In this document: positions 34,049 to 42,299 of the stretch, in pieces
Layout of the letters: the number at the start of each line of letters is the position of its first letter
Position numbering within the stretch: position 1 is the stretch's first letter
From: an uncultured Desulfobacteraceae bacterium
Lineage (GTDB): Bacteria; Desulfobacterota; Desulfobacteria; Desulfobacterales; Desulfatirhabdiaceae
Direction: 5' to 3'
Length of the DNA stretch: 50,704 nucleotides
Assembly (NCBI GenBank): GCA_903953895.1
Contig: CAJBLH010000286.1
Span: forward strand, 1-50,704
Notes under the pieces: generated by a model
What the model saw: only the letters and a program-made list of their open reading frames with translations
Database searches by the model: none
What the model was told of the DNA's origin: nothing
Position numbers and translations under genes: made by a program

Positions 34049-35035
34049 ATGACAAACAAAAACGAAACCCAAGCAATTCATTTGACCTTGCCGGATATCC
34101 TTCTGGCCAGACAGCTTTTTGGGGAGCATAATGCTCACCTGAATAAAATTGCACAGTCCCTGGATGTGGCAATCCAGACCCGTGGCAATACGGTCATGAT
34201 TCGGGGAGAATCCTTCGCCGAAGAGCTTGCCAGAAATATTCTCACTCAGCTCTATGACCTTTTAAAGAGCGGGTATGCTATTTTCCCGACGGACATCGAC
34301 TATGCCATCCGGGTACTCAGTTCCGATCACAGCGCCAGCCTGAAAGATATTTTTCTGGATACGGTCTTTATGACCTCCAAGAAAACCCCCATTGCCCCAA
34401 AGAGCCGATCCCAGAAAGATTATATCGACGCCATGCGAACCCATGACATCGTCTTTGGCATCGGCCCGGCAGGAACCGGTAAGACCTATCTGGCCATGGC
34501 CATGGCTGTATCCGAGCTTTCCAAGGGAACGGTACGGCGCATCATACTCACCCGTCCAGCTGTCGAGGCCGGCGAAGCCCTTGGATTTTTGCCCGGAGAT
34601 CTGGCAGAAAAAGTGGATCCCTATCTCAGGCCCCTTTACGACGCCCTTCACGACATGATGCGTTATGAAAAAGCAGCCAGTCTGATTCAGCAGGGCGCCA
34701 TCGAGGTGGCGCCCATTGCCTTCATGCGAGGCCGGACATTAAACGATGCCTTCATCATTCTGGATGAAGCCCAGAACACTACATCAGAGCAGATGAAAAT
34801 GTTTCTGACACGGATCGGCTTCAATGCCAAAGCCGTGATCACCGGCGACATCACCCAGATCGATCTGCCTTCCCAAAAGCCATCCGGTCTGATCGAAGCC
34901 AAAAAAATTCTTCAGGACATTCCCGGCATTCAATTCGTCTTTTTCTCCAAGGAAGATGTGGTCCGGCACCGCCTGGTTCAGGAAATTATCAAAGCCTATG
35001 AAGACCTTGAAATCAGCAGATCGAAACAATCATGA
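34049..35035 (+). CDS. phoH: PhoH-family ATPase
   Basis: The protein has an N-terminal KH-like or RNA-binding region and a P-loop ATPase. Walker A (GPAGTGKT) lies near residues 139-146, Walker B (FIILDEAQNTT) near 230, and VITGDITQIDLP near 262. PhoH (YbeZ) works with YbeY in rRNA maturation and ribosome quality control; ybeY is two genes downstream. The ATG at 34049 fits the family start; an upstream in-frame ATG at 34013 would add 12 residues. Its stop overlaps the start of the HD protein by 4 nt. Confidence 0.93.
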   Translation: MTNKNETQAIHLTLPDILLARQLFGEHNAHLNKIAQSLDVAIQTRGNTVMIRGESFAEELARNILTQLYDLLKSGYAIFPTDIDYAIRVLSSDHSASLKDIFLDTVFMTSKKTPIAPKSRSQKDYIDAMRTHDIVFGIGPAGTGKTYLAMAMAVSELSKGTVRRIILTRPAVEAGEALGFLPGDLAEKVDPYLRPLYDALHDMMRYEKAASLIQQGAIEVAPIAFMRGRTLNDAFIILDEAQNTTSEQMKMFLTRIGFNAKAVITGDITQIDLPSQKPSGLIEAKKILQDIPGIQFVFFSKEDVVRHRLVQEIIKAYEDLEISRSKQS

Positions 35036-37431
35036 GTAAAATCAGTGCATATCTCACCGCTTTTATTCACACCAGCCCATATCTGCGGTGGATTCTGCTT
35101 TCCGGCATTACCCTTATTTTTCTGATCCTGCTTTACCCCAACCTGATCCATACCCCGCTTTCTTACAGTATCGGTGATGTGGTGGAAAGGGATGTCAAAT
35201 CCCCCAAGGATTTTCTGATTGAAGATCCCGATGCCACGGAAATCAACCGCCGCAAAGCCGTCGATGAGGTTCTGGCGGTCTATGATCTCGACTCTCCCCT
35301 GTCTCCTGCATTGTGTCAGGGCGTGGGACATGCCTTTGACATGGTCCGACGGGTAATTGAAACCGAAAAATCCGCAGAAATCACAAACAGTACAAATGCT
35401 GCGGGTTCTTCTGTCTTAACCCATCGCAAACCCAATCTCCGAGACCGCATCTGGGAACAAAAACCCAAATTCGAAGAAGCCATTGGTTTTTCCGTCAGCG
35501 ACGGCACCTACACCATCCTGGAAAAAGAAGAATTTTCCAAACCCATTGCCGATCTGATCATTCGTATTTTATCCGCGGTACTGGAAAATGGGGTTGTCTC
35601 CAATAAAGAAGTCCTGCTCAAAGAAATGGACAAGGGGGTTATCCTTCGGGATATCGCAACCCTTTCCGAAACATTCATCATCCGCCTGAAATCATTTTAC
35701 GGGCTCGACCAGGCCAAGACCATGGTCCGGGTCATCGGAGCGCCGATCCTCAATGACGCCAACTACAACCTCAGAAACCTGGTTGTGGATTTCGTTCAGC
35801 AAATGGTTCAACCCAATATCACCTTCAACCGCAAAGAAACCGAAGAACGCAAACGAAAAGCCTCCGACAGCATCAAACCCGTTTTATACAAGATCAAGGC
35901 CGGGGAAATGCTGCTTCGAGAAGGCGAGCGGGTAACATCGGAACATCTTGTTAAAATCCAGGCATTTCAGGCACAGGAAAAGCAACATCTGAAACTTTCC
36001 ATCGGCGTCGGCGCCGCCATGATGATGGTCTGCCTGATGATCGTCATTTTTATTCTCCTTGAATACCACAAACTTCCCACGAACCGAAATCTCAACAGAA
36101 ATCTGCTGTTTCTCTCCTGTATGCTCATCGTCTTTTTTCTGGTGGCGCGGCTTTCGGTCACCCTGACGGAAACCCTGGCACAGAAAACATCATCCGGCAT
36201 TGCCTTGTCCGCCATGCTGCTGGGCATCCCGATGGCATCCGGCGCCATGACGGTCTGCCTGTTCATGGGGCTGAGTGTGGCCGCAGCTTTCGCCCTGATC
36301 CAGTCCGTAGCCACGGCGTTTATCTTTCAGAACCGCTTTGATATTTTCGTCTATTTTTTGCTGAGCAGCCTGGCGGCAGCTTACTGTGTACTGCATTGCC
36401 GGGAGCGGAAAGTCTTTATCAAGGCCGGCATTCGAATCGGCCTGTTGAATGTCGTTCTGGCCTCGGCATTAACTTTTCTCGGCGCCAATTTCTATCTGAT
36501 CGAAATGCTGTGGAACCTGACATTTGCCTTCCTTGGCGGCATCGGAGCTGGAATCGTCGCCGCCGGCCTGGCTCCGCTGGTAGAAATCATCTTCGAGTAC
36601 ACGACCGATATCAAACTGCTGGAGCTTTCCAATCTGGACTGCCCGATGCTGCGCAAACTGATGATCGAGGCGCCCGGCACTTATCACCATTCGGTCGTCG
36701 TGGGGTCCATGGTGGAAGCGGCGGCATCGGAAATCGGCGCCAATCCCCTGATGGCCAAGGTCTGCGGATATTACCATGACATCGGAAAAGTCAGAAAACC
36801 CCTGTATTTCATCGAAAATCAGGCCAACGGTAAAAACAAGCACGACAAGCTGGCGCCGTCCATGTCCCGAAGAATCCTGATCGCCCACGTCAAAGACGGG
36901 GTAGATATCGCCCGGGAACTCAAGCTCGGGCAGATCATCGTGGATACCATTCAGCAGTCTCACGGCACCAGCCTGATGAGTTATTTTTTTGAAAAAGCCA
37001 AACAGTTGAAAGCCGACAAGGAAGTGAATGCGGATGAGTACCGATATCCCGGACCCAAACCGCAAACGCGCGAAGCTGGTCTGTTGATGCTGGCGGATGT
37101 GGTGGAGGCGGCATCCCGAACCCTCGACAATCCCACGCCGGCCAGAATTCAGGGTTTGGTTCAAAATCTGATCAACAAGGTGTTTTCAGACGGGCAACTC
37201 AATAACTGCGAACTGACCCTGAAAGATCTGAACAGCATCGCCAAAACCTTCAACAAGATTTTAAACGGTATTCACCATCATCGGATTGAATACAGCGACA
37301 CCTTGGTACTGGTTGGCGGAAAGGCGAAAGATGGGCATTCTGATAAGCAACCGGCAAGACCGGAAAAAGATCCCGCTAAAGATTCTCGAACAGACGGCGC
37401 AGGCCATCTTAAACGACTTGGGCTGTCCTGA
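35032..37431 (+). CDS. 7TMR-HD phosphohydrolase (PgpH/YqfF-like)
   Basis: This 799-residue membrane protein has a first membrane segment near residue 20 (WILLSGITLIFLILLYPNLI), a large extracytoplasmic domain, then a block of seven hydrophobic segments at about 325-510. A C-terminal HD domain follows with TYHHSVVVGSM and CGYYHDIGKV. Relatives (PgpH in Listeria) degrade cyclic di-AMP. The gene is between phoH and ybeY as in many bacteria. The C-terminal 33 residues are encoded in a stretch that overlaps ybeY by 101 nt in another frame. Confidence 0.92.
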   Translation: MSKISAYLTAFIHTSPYLRWILLSGITLIFLILLYPNLIHTPLSYSIGDVVERDVKSPKDFLIEDPDATEINRRKAVDEVLAVYDLDSPLSPALCQGVGHAFDMVRRVIETEKSAEITNSTNAAGSSVLTHRKPNLRDRIWEQKPKFEEAIGFSVSDGTYTILEKEEFSKPIADLIIRILSAVLENGVVSNKEVLLKEMDKGVILRDIATLSETFIIRLKSFYGLDQAKTMVRVIGAPILNDANYNLRNLVVDFVQQMVQPNITFNRKETEERKRKASDSIKPVLYKIKAGEMLLREGERVTSEHLVKIQAFQAQEKQHLKLSIGVGAAMMMVCLMIVIFILLEYHKLPTNRNLNRNLLFLSCMLIVFFLVARLSVTLTETLAQKTSSGIALSAMLLGIPMASGAMTVCLFMGLSVAAAFALIQSVATAFIFQNRFDIFVYFLLSSLAAAYCVLHCRERKVFIKAGIRIGLLNVVLASALTFLGANFYLIEMLWNLTFAFLGGIGAGIVAAGLAPLVEIIFEYTTDIKLLELSNLDCPMLRKLMIEAPGTYHHSVVVGSMVEAAASEIGANPLMAKVCGYYHDIGKVRKPLYFIENQANGKNKHDKLAPSMSRRILIAHVKDGVDIARELKLGQIIVDTIQQSHGTSLMSYFFEKAKQLKADKEVNADEYRYPGPKPQTREAGLLMLADVVEAASRTLDNPTPARIQGLVQNLINKVFSDGQLNNCELTLKDLNSIAKTFNKILNGIHHHRIEYSDTLVLVGGKAKDGHSDKQPARPEKDPAKDSRTDGAGHLKRLGLS

Positions 37432-37798
37432 TCACGAGTTGTCTCTGCTCATCGTCGATGATGCCCGGATTGAAATCATGAACCAGGATTACCTGAAACA
37501 TGAGGGCCCGACCAATGTCATTTCTTTTGCCATGCAGGAAGGTGAATTTTCGCTGATTTCGCCGTCTTTGCTGGGAGATGTGGTGATATCGGCCGATACG
37601 GCCGAAAAAGAAGCCGCTCTGGCCGGCATCACGTTTCGACAGCGCATGATCGAGTTGTTGATTCACGGCATGCTGCATCTGGTCGGATATGATCATGAAC
37701 ACGATGAATCCGAAGCGCTCGCCATGGAAACAAAATCTGAAGCGTTGTTGGAACTGATTCGGAATACGGTTCTCAGATCAGGTATTCATTTTTTGTGA
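37331..37798 (+). CDS. ybeY: Endoribonuclease YbeY (rRNA maturation factor)
   Basis: The zinc-binding motif HGMLHLVGYDHEHD near residues 115-128 identifies the family. The Asn/Ser pocket NVISFAMQEGE precedes it. YbeY trims and checks 16S rRNA. The start at 37331 is inside the HD gene and preceded by GGAAAGG, giving a normal length of about 155 residues. The in-frame start at 37286 would lengthen the overlap and add non-family residues. It belongs to the phoH-pgpH-ybeY transcription unit. Confidence 0.92.
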   Translation: MGILISNRQDRKKIPLKILEQTAQAILNDLGCPDHELSLLIVDDARIEIMNQDYLKHEGPTNVISFAMQEGEFSLISPSLLGDVVISADTAEKEAALAGITFRQRMIELLIHGMLHLVGYDHEHDESEALAMETKSEALLELIRNTVLRSGIHFL

Positions 37799-37854
37799 AG
37801 ATAAAGTGATCTGTTGCCAGTGGTTAGCTTTATTTGAAATTATGGAATTTTTCT

Positions 37855-39444
37855 ATGCAGATGATTGTCACGGCTTCTGAAATGCAGCGGATGGACCGGG
37901 AAACCATCGAATCCTTCGGGCTTCCTGGCAGGGTTCTGATGGAAAACGCCGGCAGAGGTGTTATCGACGTTATCGCCAAAACATTTCCGGATATTTGCGA
38001 TCACCATGTGGGCATTGTAGCCGGAAGGGGAAACAACGGCGGAGACGGGTTCGTCATCGCCCGGTATCTCCACGGCATGGGGGCAGCCGTTACCGTTTAT
38101 CTCTTTTCCGAACGTACGGCTGTTAAAGGCGATGCCGCAGCCAATCTGGAGTTGCTGACTGCGCTGAAAATTCCGGTTGTCGCAATTACGGACACCACGA
38201 CGCTGGCGCAGCATCGCACGGCCATGTGTCACCACAGCATCTGGGTGGATGCGCTTCTGGGAACCGGGCTCAATGCCGAAGTCAAAGGTCTTTTCAGGGC
38301 GGTGATCGACCTGGTGAACAGTCTGAACCGACCTGTCATCGCCGTAGACATCCCCTCCGGTTTGAGTGCAGACACGGCAATGATCTGCGGGGCCTGCATT
38401 CAGGCCCACACCACGGTCACTTTCGGATTTCCCAAAATCGGGCATATCCTGTTTCCAGGGGCTACGGTCACCGGTCGGCTGGAAACCATCGATATCGGTA
38501 TCCCGCCGCACATTGTCCAAAACATCGGCCCGAAACACCACGTTCTAACACGCGATGGAATCGCCCGGTATTTTGTCCAAAGATTACCGACCAGCCACAA
38601 GGGAACAGCCGGGCATGTGCTGGTGGTCGGCGGATCCACCGGAAAGGCCGGGGCTGCTGTCATGAGCGGACTGGGGGCATTACGGTCCGGGGCCGGTCTG
38701 GTAACCCTGGCGATTCCAAACAGCCTGAATGACATCATCCAGTCTCAGGTACCTGAAATCATGACCGTTCCGATGGAAGGCCGCAAGAAAGGTCTCTGGG
38801 ATGATTCGCTCGTAAGCGGCATCCGGGAGCAGCTTCAGGGTAAAAAATGCCTGGCCATGGGTCCGGGCATGGGTGTATCCGCAGAAACCCGCCGCCTGGT
38901 TCTCGATATTCTGCGCGAACTCCCCATTCCGGTGGTTCTGGATGCCGACGGACTGAACTGCATCAGCGACCGGCTCGACATATTGAGGGAGCTGAAGGCT
39001 CCGGCGATTTTAACCCCGCATCCTGGGGAAATGTCCCGATTGACAGGAAAGAGCGTTTCGGATATTCAGGCAGACCGGATTGGAATCGCTGGTGAGTTTT
39101 CCCGGACGCATGGCGTGCATCTTGTGTTGAAAGGCGCCCGAACTGTCATTGCCCATCCGGATGGAAGTGTCTATATCAACCTGACCGCCAACCCAGGAAT
39201 GGGCGCCGGCGGTATGGGCGATGTACTCACCGGCGTCATCGCCGGGCTTCTGGCACAAGGGTTTGAGCCCGAAATCGCCGCACATGCTGGTGTTTATCTC
39301 CATGGAAAAGCAGCGGATGCGCTTTCTGAATCGCGGGGGCCGTTCGGATTTCTGGCAACCGAAGTGGCCGGAGCCATCCCGGGTGTCATCCAGGAGATTG
39401 ACAGGGCCCGGACCAAAAACCGGAAACCGAAGGCTGACACATGA
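37855..39444 (+). CDS. nnr: Bifunctional NAD(P)H-hydrate epimerase/dehydratase
   Basis: The N-terminal 215 residues are the YjeF-type epimerase (MENAGRGVIDVIA, VAGRGNNGGDGFVIARYL, AVDIPSGLSADT). The C-terminal part is the ADP/ATP-dependent dehydratase (GTAGHVLVVGGSTGKAGAA, AILTPHPGEMSRL, NPGMGAGGMGDVLTG). Together they repair damaged NADHX and NADPHX. The ATG at 37855 follows GGAATTTTTCT; an upstream TTG at 37834 is not needed. The stop lies in the first copy of a 13-nt tandem duplication. TsaE downstream is a common neighbour. Confidence 0.95.
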   Translation: MQMIVTASEMQRMDRETIESFGLPGRVLMENAGRGVIDVIAKTFPDICDHHVGIVAGRGNNGGDGFVIARYLHGMGAAVTVYLFSERTAVKGDAAANLELLTALKIPVVAITDTTTLAQHRTAMCHHSIWVDALLGTGLNAEVKGLFRAVIDLVNSLNRPVIAVDIPSGLSADTAMICGACIQAHTTVTFGFPKIGHILFPGATVTGRLETIDIGIPPHIVQNIGPKHHVLTRDGIARYFVQRLPTSHKGTAGHVLVVGGSTGKAGAAVMSGLGALRSGAGLVTLAIPNSLNDIIQSQVPEIMTVPMEGRKKGLWDDSLVSGIREQLQGKKCLAMGPGMGVSAETRRLVLDILRELPIPVVLDADGLNCISDRLDILRELKAPAILTPHPGEMSRLTGKSVSDIQADRIGIAGEFSRTHGVHLVLKGARTVIAHPDGSVYINLTANPGMGAGGMGDVLTGVIAGLLAQGFEPEIAAHAGVYLHGKAADALSESRGPFGFLATEVAGAIPGVIQEIDRARTKNRKPKADT

Positions 39445-39456
39445 GGCTGACACATG
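39431..39456 (+). repeat. 13-bp tandem duplication at the nnr/tsaE junction
   Basis: AGGCTGACACATG occurs twice back to back (39431-39443 and 39444-39456). The first copy supplies the nnr stop, the second the tsaE start. Without the duplication the genes would overlap as ATGA. This suggests a recent slippage event. Confidence 0.8.
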
Positions 39457-39948
39457 ACCCGTTCTTTTCTCGTTTCTTCCGGCAGTGCTGATGAAACCCG
39501 CCGGATCGGACAACTGATTGGGGAAATGGCCGAGCCCGGAACCATCATTGCCCTGAAAGGGGATCTGGGAAGCGGCAAAACCGCCCTGGTTCAGGGACTT
39601 GCCCGGGGGCTGAACGTTCCGGAGACGGTTTACGTCACCAGCCCATCCTATACTCTGATCCATGAATATCCCGGCAGACTTCCCCTGTTTCATCTGGATT
39701 TATACCGGCTCTCGAGCCCGGATTTCGAGGATATCGGGCTTTATGACATTCTGGATACAAAATCTGCGGTTGTCGCCATCGAATGGGCCGATCGGCTTGC
39801 CGAAGACGGCCATATCGAGAACATCACCCTCGATATGGAAATCACCGGAGAGAACACGCGAAACATTGTTTTTTCAGCCGATGGGGATATGCAGCGTCAA
39901 TTGCTGATCCGCATCGAACATCGTTTAAAGGAGAACCTATGGCATTGA
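39454..39948 (+). CDS. tsaE: tRNA threonylcarbamoyladenosine biosynthesis ATPase TsaE
   Basis: The 164-residue protein has Walker A GDLGSGKTALVQGLARGL near residue 37, the family segment YVTSPSYTLIHEYPG, and HLDLYRLSSPDFEDIGLYDI. TsaE is the ATPase that supports the TsaB-TsaD complex in making t6A on ANN-reading tRNAs. The C-terminus overlaps the lysC start by 10 nt. The usual family length is 150-160 residues. Confidence 0.94.
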   Translation: MTRSFLVSSGSADETRRIGQLIGEMAEPGTIIALKGDLGSGKTALVQGLARGLNVPETVYVTSPSYTLIHEYPGRLPLFHLDLYRLSSPDFEDIGLYDILDTKSAVVAIEWADRLAEDGHIENITLDMEITGENTRNIVFSADGDMQRQLLIRIEHRLKENLWH

Positions 39949-41156
39949 TCGTCCAAAAATACGGCGGAACATCCGTCGCTGATCTCGACCGCATTCGAAA
40001 TGTCGCCAGTCGCGTGATAAAAACCTACGACCAGGGAAATGACGTGGTGGTGATTCTCTCAGCCATGGCAGGTATCACTGACAGCCTCATCGATCTGGCG
40101 CAGCAGATCACCCATTACCCGGAAAAGCGCGAACTCGATGTGCTGCTGGCTACCGGAGAGCAGACCACGGCCGCCCTTCTGGCCATGACCCTGAACGGCA
40201 TGAACTATCCGGCCCAGTCACTACTTGGGTATCAGGCGGAAGTAGTGACGGACTGCACATTCGGAAATGCTCGTATCATGGACATCGGGGCCGGACGTAT
40301 CAAAGATCTGCTGGCAAAACGCTGCATTGTCGTGGTGGCCGGGTTTCAGGGCTGTGACGCGGAAGGCAACATCACGACGCTGGGCCGCGGGGGGTCCGAT
40401 ACCTCGGCTGTCGCCATTGCCGCCGCCATCAAAGCCGATATCTGCGAAATCTACACCGACGTCAACGGGGTTTATACTACAGATCCCAACATCTGCAGCG
40501 ATGCCAGAAAAATAGACCGGATTTCTTACGAGGAAATGCTGGAAATGGCCAGTCTCGGCGCCAAGGTGCTGCAAATCCGTTCGGTAGAGTTTGCCAAAAA
40601 ATACAATGTCACGGTTCACGTTAGATCGTCATTTTCAGAGGAGGAAGGAACCATGGTGGAGGAAGAAGACAAAAGCATGGAGCGGCTGGTGGTATCCAGC
40701 GTTACCGTCAACAAGAAAGAGGCCCGCATTACCCTGATCAAGGTGCCGGATCAGCCGGGAATCGCCGCGAAGATTTTCTCGCCCATTGCCGAAGCCGGCG
40801 TCAATGTGGACATGATCATTCAAAACCGGCATTCCGGAAAATTCAACGATTTGACGTTTACAGTACCCACGAGCGATTTTGAACAAGCCATGGAACTGGC
40901 GCGCCGCATTGCCGCGGATATCAATGCGGAAGACGTATTGGGCGACACGCATATTGCCAAAGTTTCGGTAATCGGGGTTGGCATGAAGAACCATTCGGGG
41001 GTGGCTTCCCGGATGTTTGGCGCACTGGCCGCCGAAAACATCAATATTTTAATGATCAGCACTTCTGAAATCCGCATCTCCTGCGTGATTGCCGAAAAAT
41101 ATGCTGAACTGGCGGTTCGCGCTCTGCATTCGGAGTTCGGACTCGACAAGTCCTGA
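39939..41156 (+). CDS. lysC: Aspartate kinase
   Basis: The 405-residue protein starts with VQKYGGTSVADLDRIRNVA and has the amino-acid-kinase fold (VVVILSAMAGITDSLI, ATGEQTTAALLA, GRGGSDTSAVAIAA). Two C-terminal ACT domains (ITLIKVPDQPGIAAKIFSPI and VSVIGVGMKNHSGVASRMFG) provide feedback control by lysine and/or threonine. It phosphorylates aspartate at the head of the Lys/Thr/Met pathway. The start at 39939 has AAAGGAG upstream and overlaps tsaE. It is the last gene of the housekeeping operon. Confidence 0.96.
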   Translation: MALIVQKYGGTSVADLDRIRNVASRVIKTYDQGNDVVVILSAMAGITDSLIDLAQQITHYPEKRELDVLLATGEQTTAALLAMTLNGMNYPAQSLLGYQAEVVTDCTFGNARIMDIGAGRIKDLLAKRCIVVVAGFQGCDAEGNITTLGRGGSDTSAVAIAAAIKADICEIYTDVNGVYTTDPNICSDARKIDRISYEEMLEMASLGAKVLQIRSVEFAKKYNVTVHVRSSFSEEEGTMVEEEDKSMERLVVSSVTVNKKEARITLIKVPDQPGIAAKIFSPIAEAGVNVDMIIQNRHSGKFNDLTFTVPTSDFEQAMELARRIAADINAEDVLGDTHIAKVSVIGVGMKNHSGVASRMFGALAAENINILMISTSEIRISCVIAEKYAELAVRALHSEFGLDKS

Positions 41157-41305
41157 CTCGTTTATTGTCATGCAGCGGGTTTCAAAGATTTCCAAGGCCT
41201 CTGCACCGTCTTATCTATCGCGAATCGCCGCAGCCGGTGGGTCCCCACGCCGCGATTGAAATGAGCCATGACTAGATCGGAGCTGGAATCCCTGTCCAAT
41301 GAAAA

Positions 41306-41330
41306 CCGGACCGATTCAAGATCGATCCGG
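41306..41330 (+). terminator. Hairpin downstream of lysC
   Basis: CCGGACCGAT (41306-41315) pairs with ATCGATCCGG (41321-41330) with one G:U-type mismatch and a 5-nt loop. No T-tract follows, so it is a weak terminator candidate. It separates lysC from the convergent methyltransferase fragment. The region 41157-41305 shows no gene. Confidence 0.35.
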
Positions 41331-41414
41331 AATGAGGGGGTGTGAACGGTTACATCATGGGTTTAATTTTATCAGGTTTTTGTGTACGAATCAGCACGCC
41401 TCTTATTTTGGGGG

Positions 41415-41535
41415 TACTGTTCAAACCGGTTTCAGCCACGAGTTGCGCTTCCGCAAATTCGACTTTTTCGATCATTGCCAGGAAATCCTTTCCCGGTATG
41501 GCGCCGCCCTCTCACTGAAACCAATTTGAACAGTA
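41415..41535. repeat. 121-bp segment bounded by 20-nt imperfect inverted repeats
   Basis: TACTGTTCAAACCGGTTTCA (41415-41434) and TGAAACCAATTTGAACAGTA (41516-41535) are inverse copies with two mismatches. The arms overlap the coding of ETGLNST and YCSNWFQ in the methyltransferase fragment. This could be a fold-back deletion scar or a MITE-like element; no target duplication is obvious. Confidence 0.45.
41478..41496 (-). promoter_or_regulatory. Candidate bacterial SECIS hairpin 23 nt after the TGA
   Basis: On the minus strand CCGGGAAA (41496-41489) pairs with TTTCCTGG (41485-41478), with one G:U pair and loop GGA. The loop starts with G and lies 23 nt after the TGA at 41512-41514. Bacterial SECIS elements are described as hairpins with a small loop containing an early G, 16-37 nt after the UGA. 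Confidence 0.45.
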
Positions 41536-41585
41536 GCAGACGGTCTCACTTAAAGGTGCCTTTAAAATATCTTCTGTAAAAAGCA

Positions 41586-42299
41586 TTACATCTCTCCGAA
41601 TTTGTCTTTGTCCATGCTTTTTATGATTTTCAGTTTGCCGATAATCTTGGGGATAAAACATGAAAAAATGAAAAGTCCCAACGCAAAACATACATTCCAT
41701 GAAAGAAGACGGCTCCAGTTTCCGCTTGCCCAGACTTCTTTTATCGTACCGACAAAGAAAGTGAAAATAAACGTACCTGCAAGGATGCCCAGCGCCGTTC
41801 CGGAAAAGTAATCGATAAATCGGACTTGGGTCACGCCCATGCCAAAATTCATGAGAGTGAACGGGAAATAGACCAGGCGCAGATAAAGGACCGTTGCAAA
41901 ACCGTTTCGCGCGATGGTGTCATCATATTTCTTAAGCTTGTCGCCGATCAGGGATGCGGCAAAATCTCTGCCGAGGTAGCGTCCGATGTAAAATGCCAGG
42001 CTTGCGCCGATCATGGCGCCGAGCCAGACGTAGATGAAGCCATAGTAGGGGCCGAATATTGCGGCGCCGACCGTGGCAAGAAGCACCCCCGGCAGGAAAA
42101 AACAGATGCCTGCGGCATAGGATATGATATATACCAATGGCGCCCAAGGCCCTGCAACCTCAAGAACCAGCTTCAGCCTTTCGAGGGTGAAATACTCCCG
42201 TAACGGAGTAAATCGTACGACAACAAAAGCCGTGATGAGGAGAACAATCAATACAGCCGCCTTGATTGCCGGCCCTTTCCCATTTTTTTTCGATTCCAT
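41586..42299 (-). CDS. TVP38/TMEM64 (VTT/DedA-like) membrane protein
   Basis: This 237-residue protein has about six hydrophobic segments and the VTT signature FFLPGVLLATVGAAIFGPYY followed by GASLAFYIGRYLGRDF. Relatives move lipids or are linked to metal and redox stress; TVP38/TMEM64 genes are often found in mercury or selenium clusters. The first ATG in frame (42299) has only a weak ribosome-binding site. A better one (AAGGAG) precedes an ATG in another frame at 42329, and an A8 run (42283-42290) lies between, so the original start may have been shifted. Otherwise the gene is intact while its neighbours are broken. Confidence 0.88.
   Translation of the reverse strand: MESKKNGKGPAIKAAVLIVLLITAFVVVRFTPLREYFTLERLKLVLEVAGPWAPLVYIISYAAGICFFLPGVLLATVGAAIFGPYYGFIYVWLGAMIGASLAFYIGRYLGRDFAASLIGDKLKKYDDTIARNGFATVLYLRLVYFPFTLMNFGMGVTQVRFIDYFSGTALGILAGTFIFTFFVGTIKEVWASGNWSRLLSWNVCFALGLFIFSCFIPKIIGKLKIIKSMDKDKFGEM

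Larger units (their letters stand above)
41350..41586 (-). pseudogene. C-terminal methyltransferase fragment (ArsM-like) with in-frame TGA, possibly Sec
   Basis: From ATG at 41586 (overlapping the stop of the membrane protein as TAATG, with GGAGAG upstream) the frame encodes 24 residues ending SETVCYCSNWFQ, then TGA (41512-41514), then 53 residues: EGGAIPGKDFLAMIEK, VEFAEAQLVAETGLNS, IRGVLIRTQKP. The second part resembles the C-terminus of ArsM/UbiE-type methyltransferases, where a Cys that binds arsenite lies at or near the TGA position. A hairpin follows the TGA (41478-41496). The N-terminal SAM-binding part is missing. The first 24 residues look like the CYCF start of metallochaperones. 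So it is either a chimeric remnant or a small selenoprotein. Family assignment is by memory. Confidence 0.5.
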
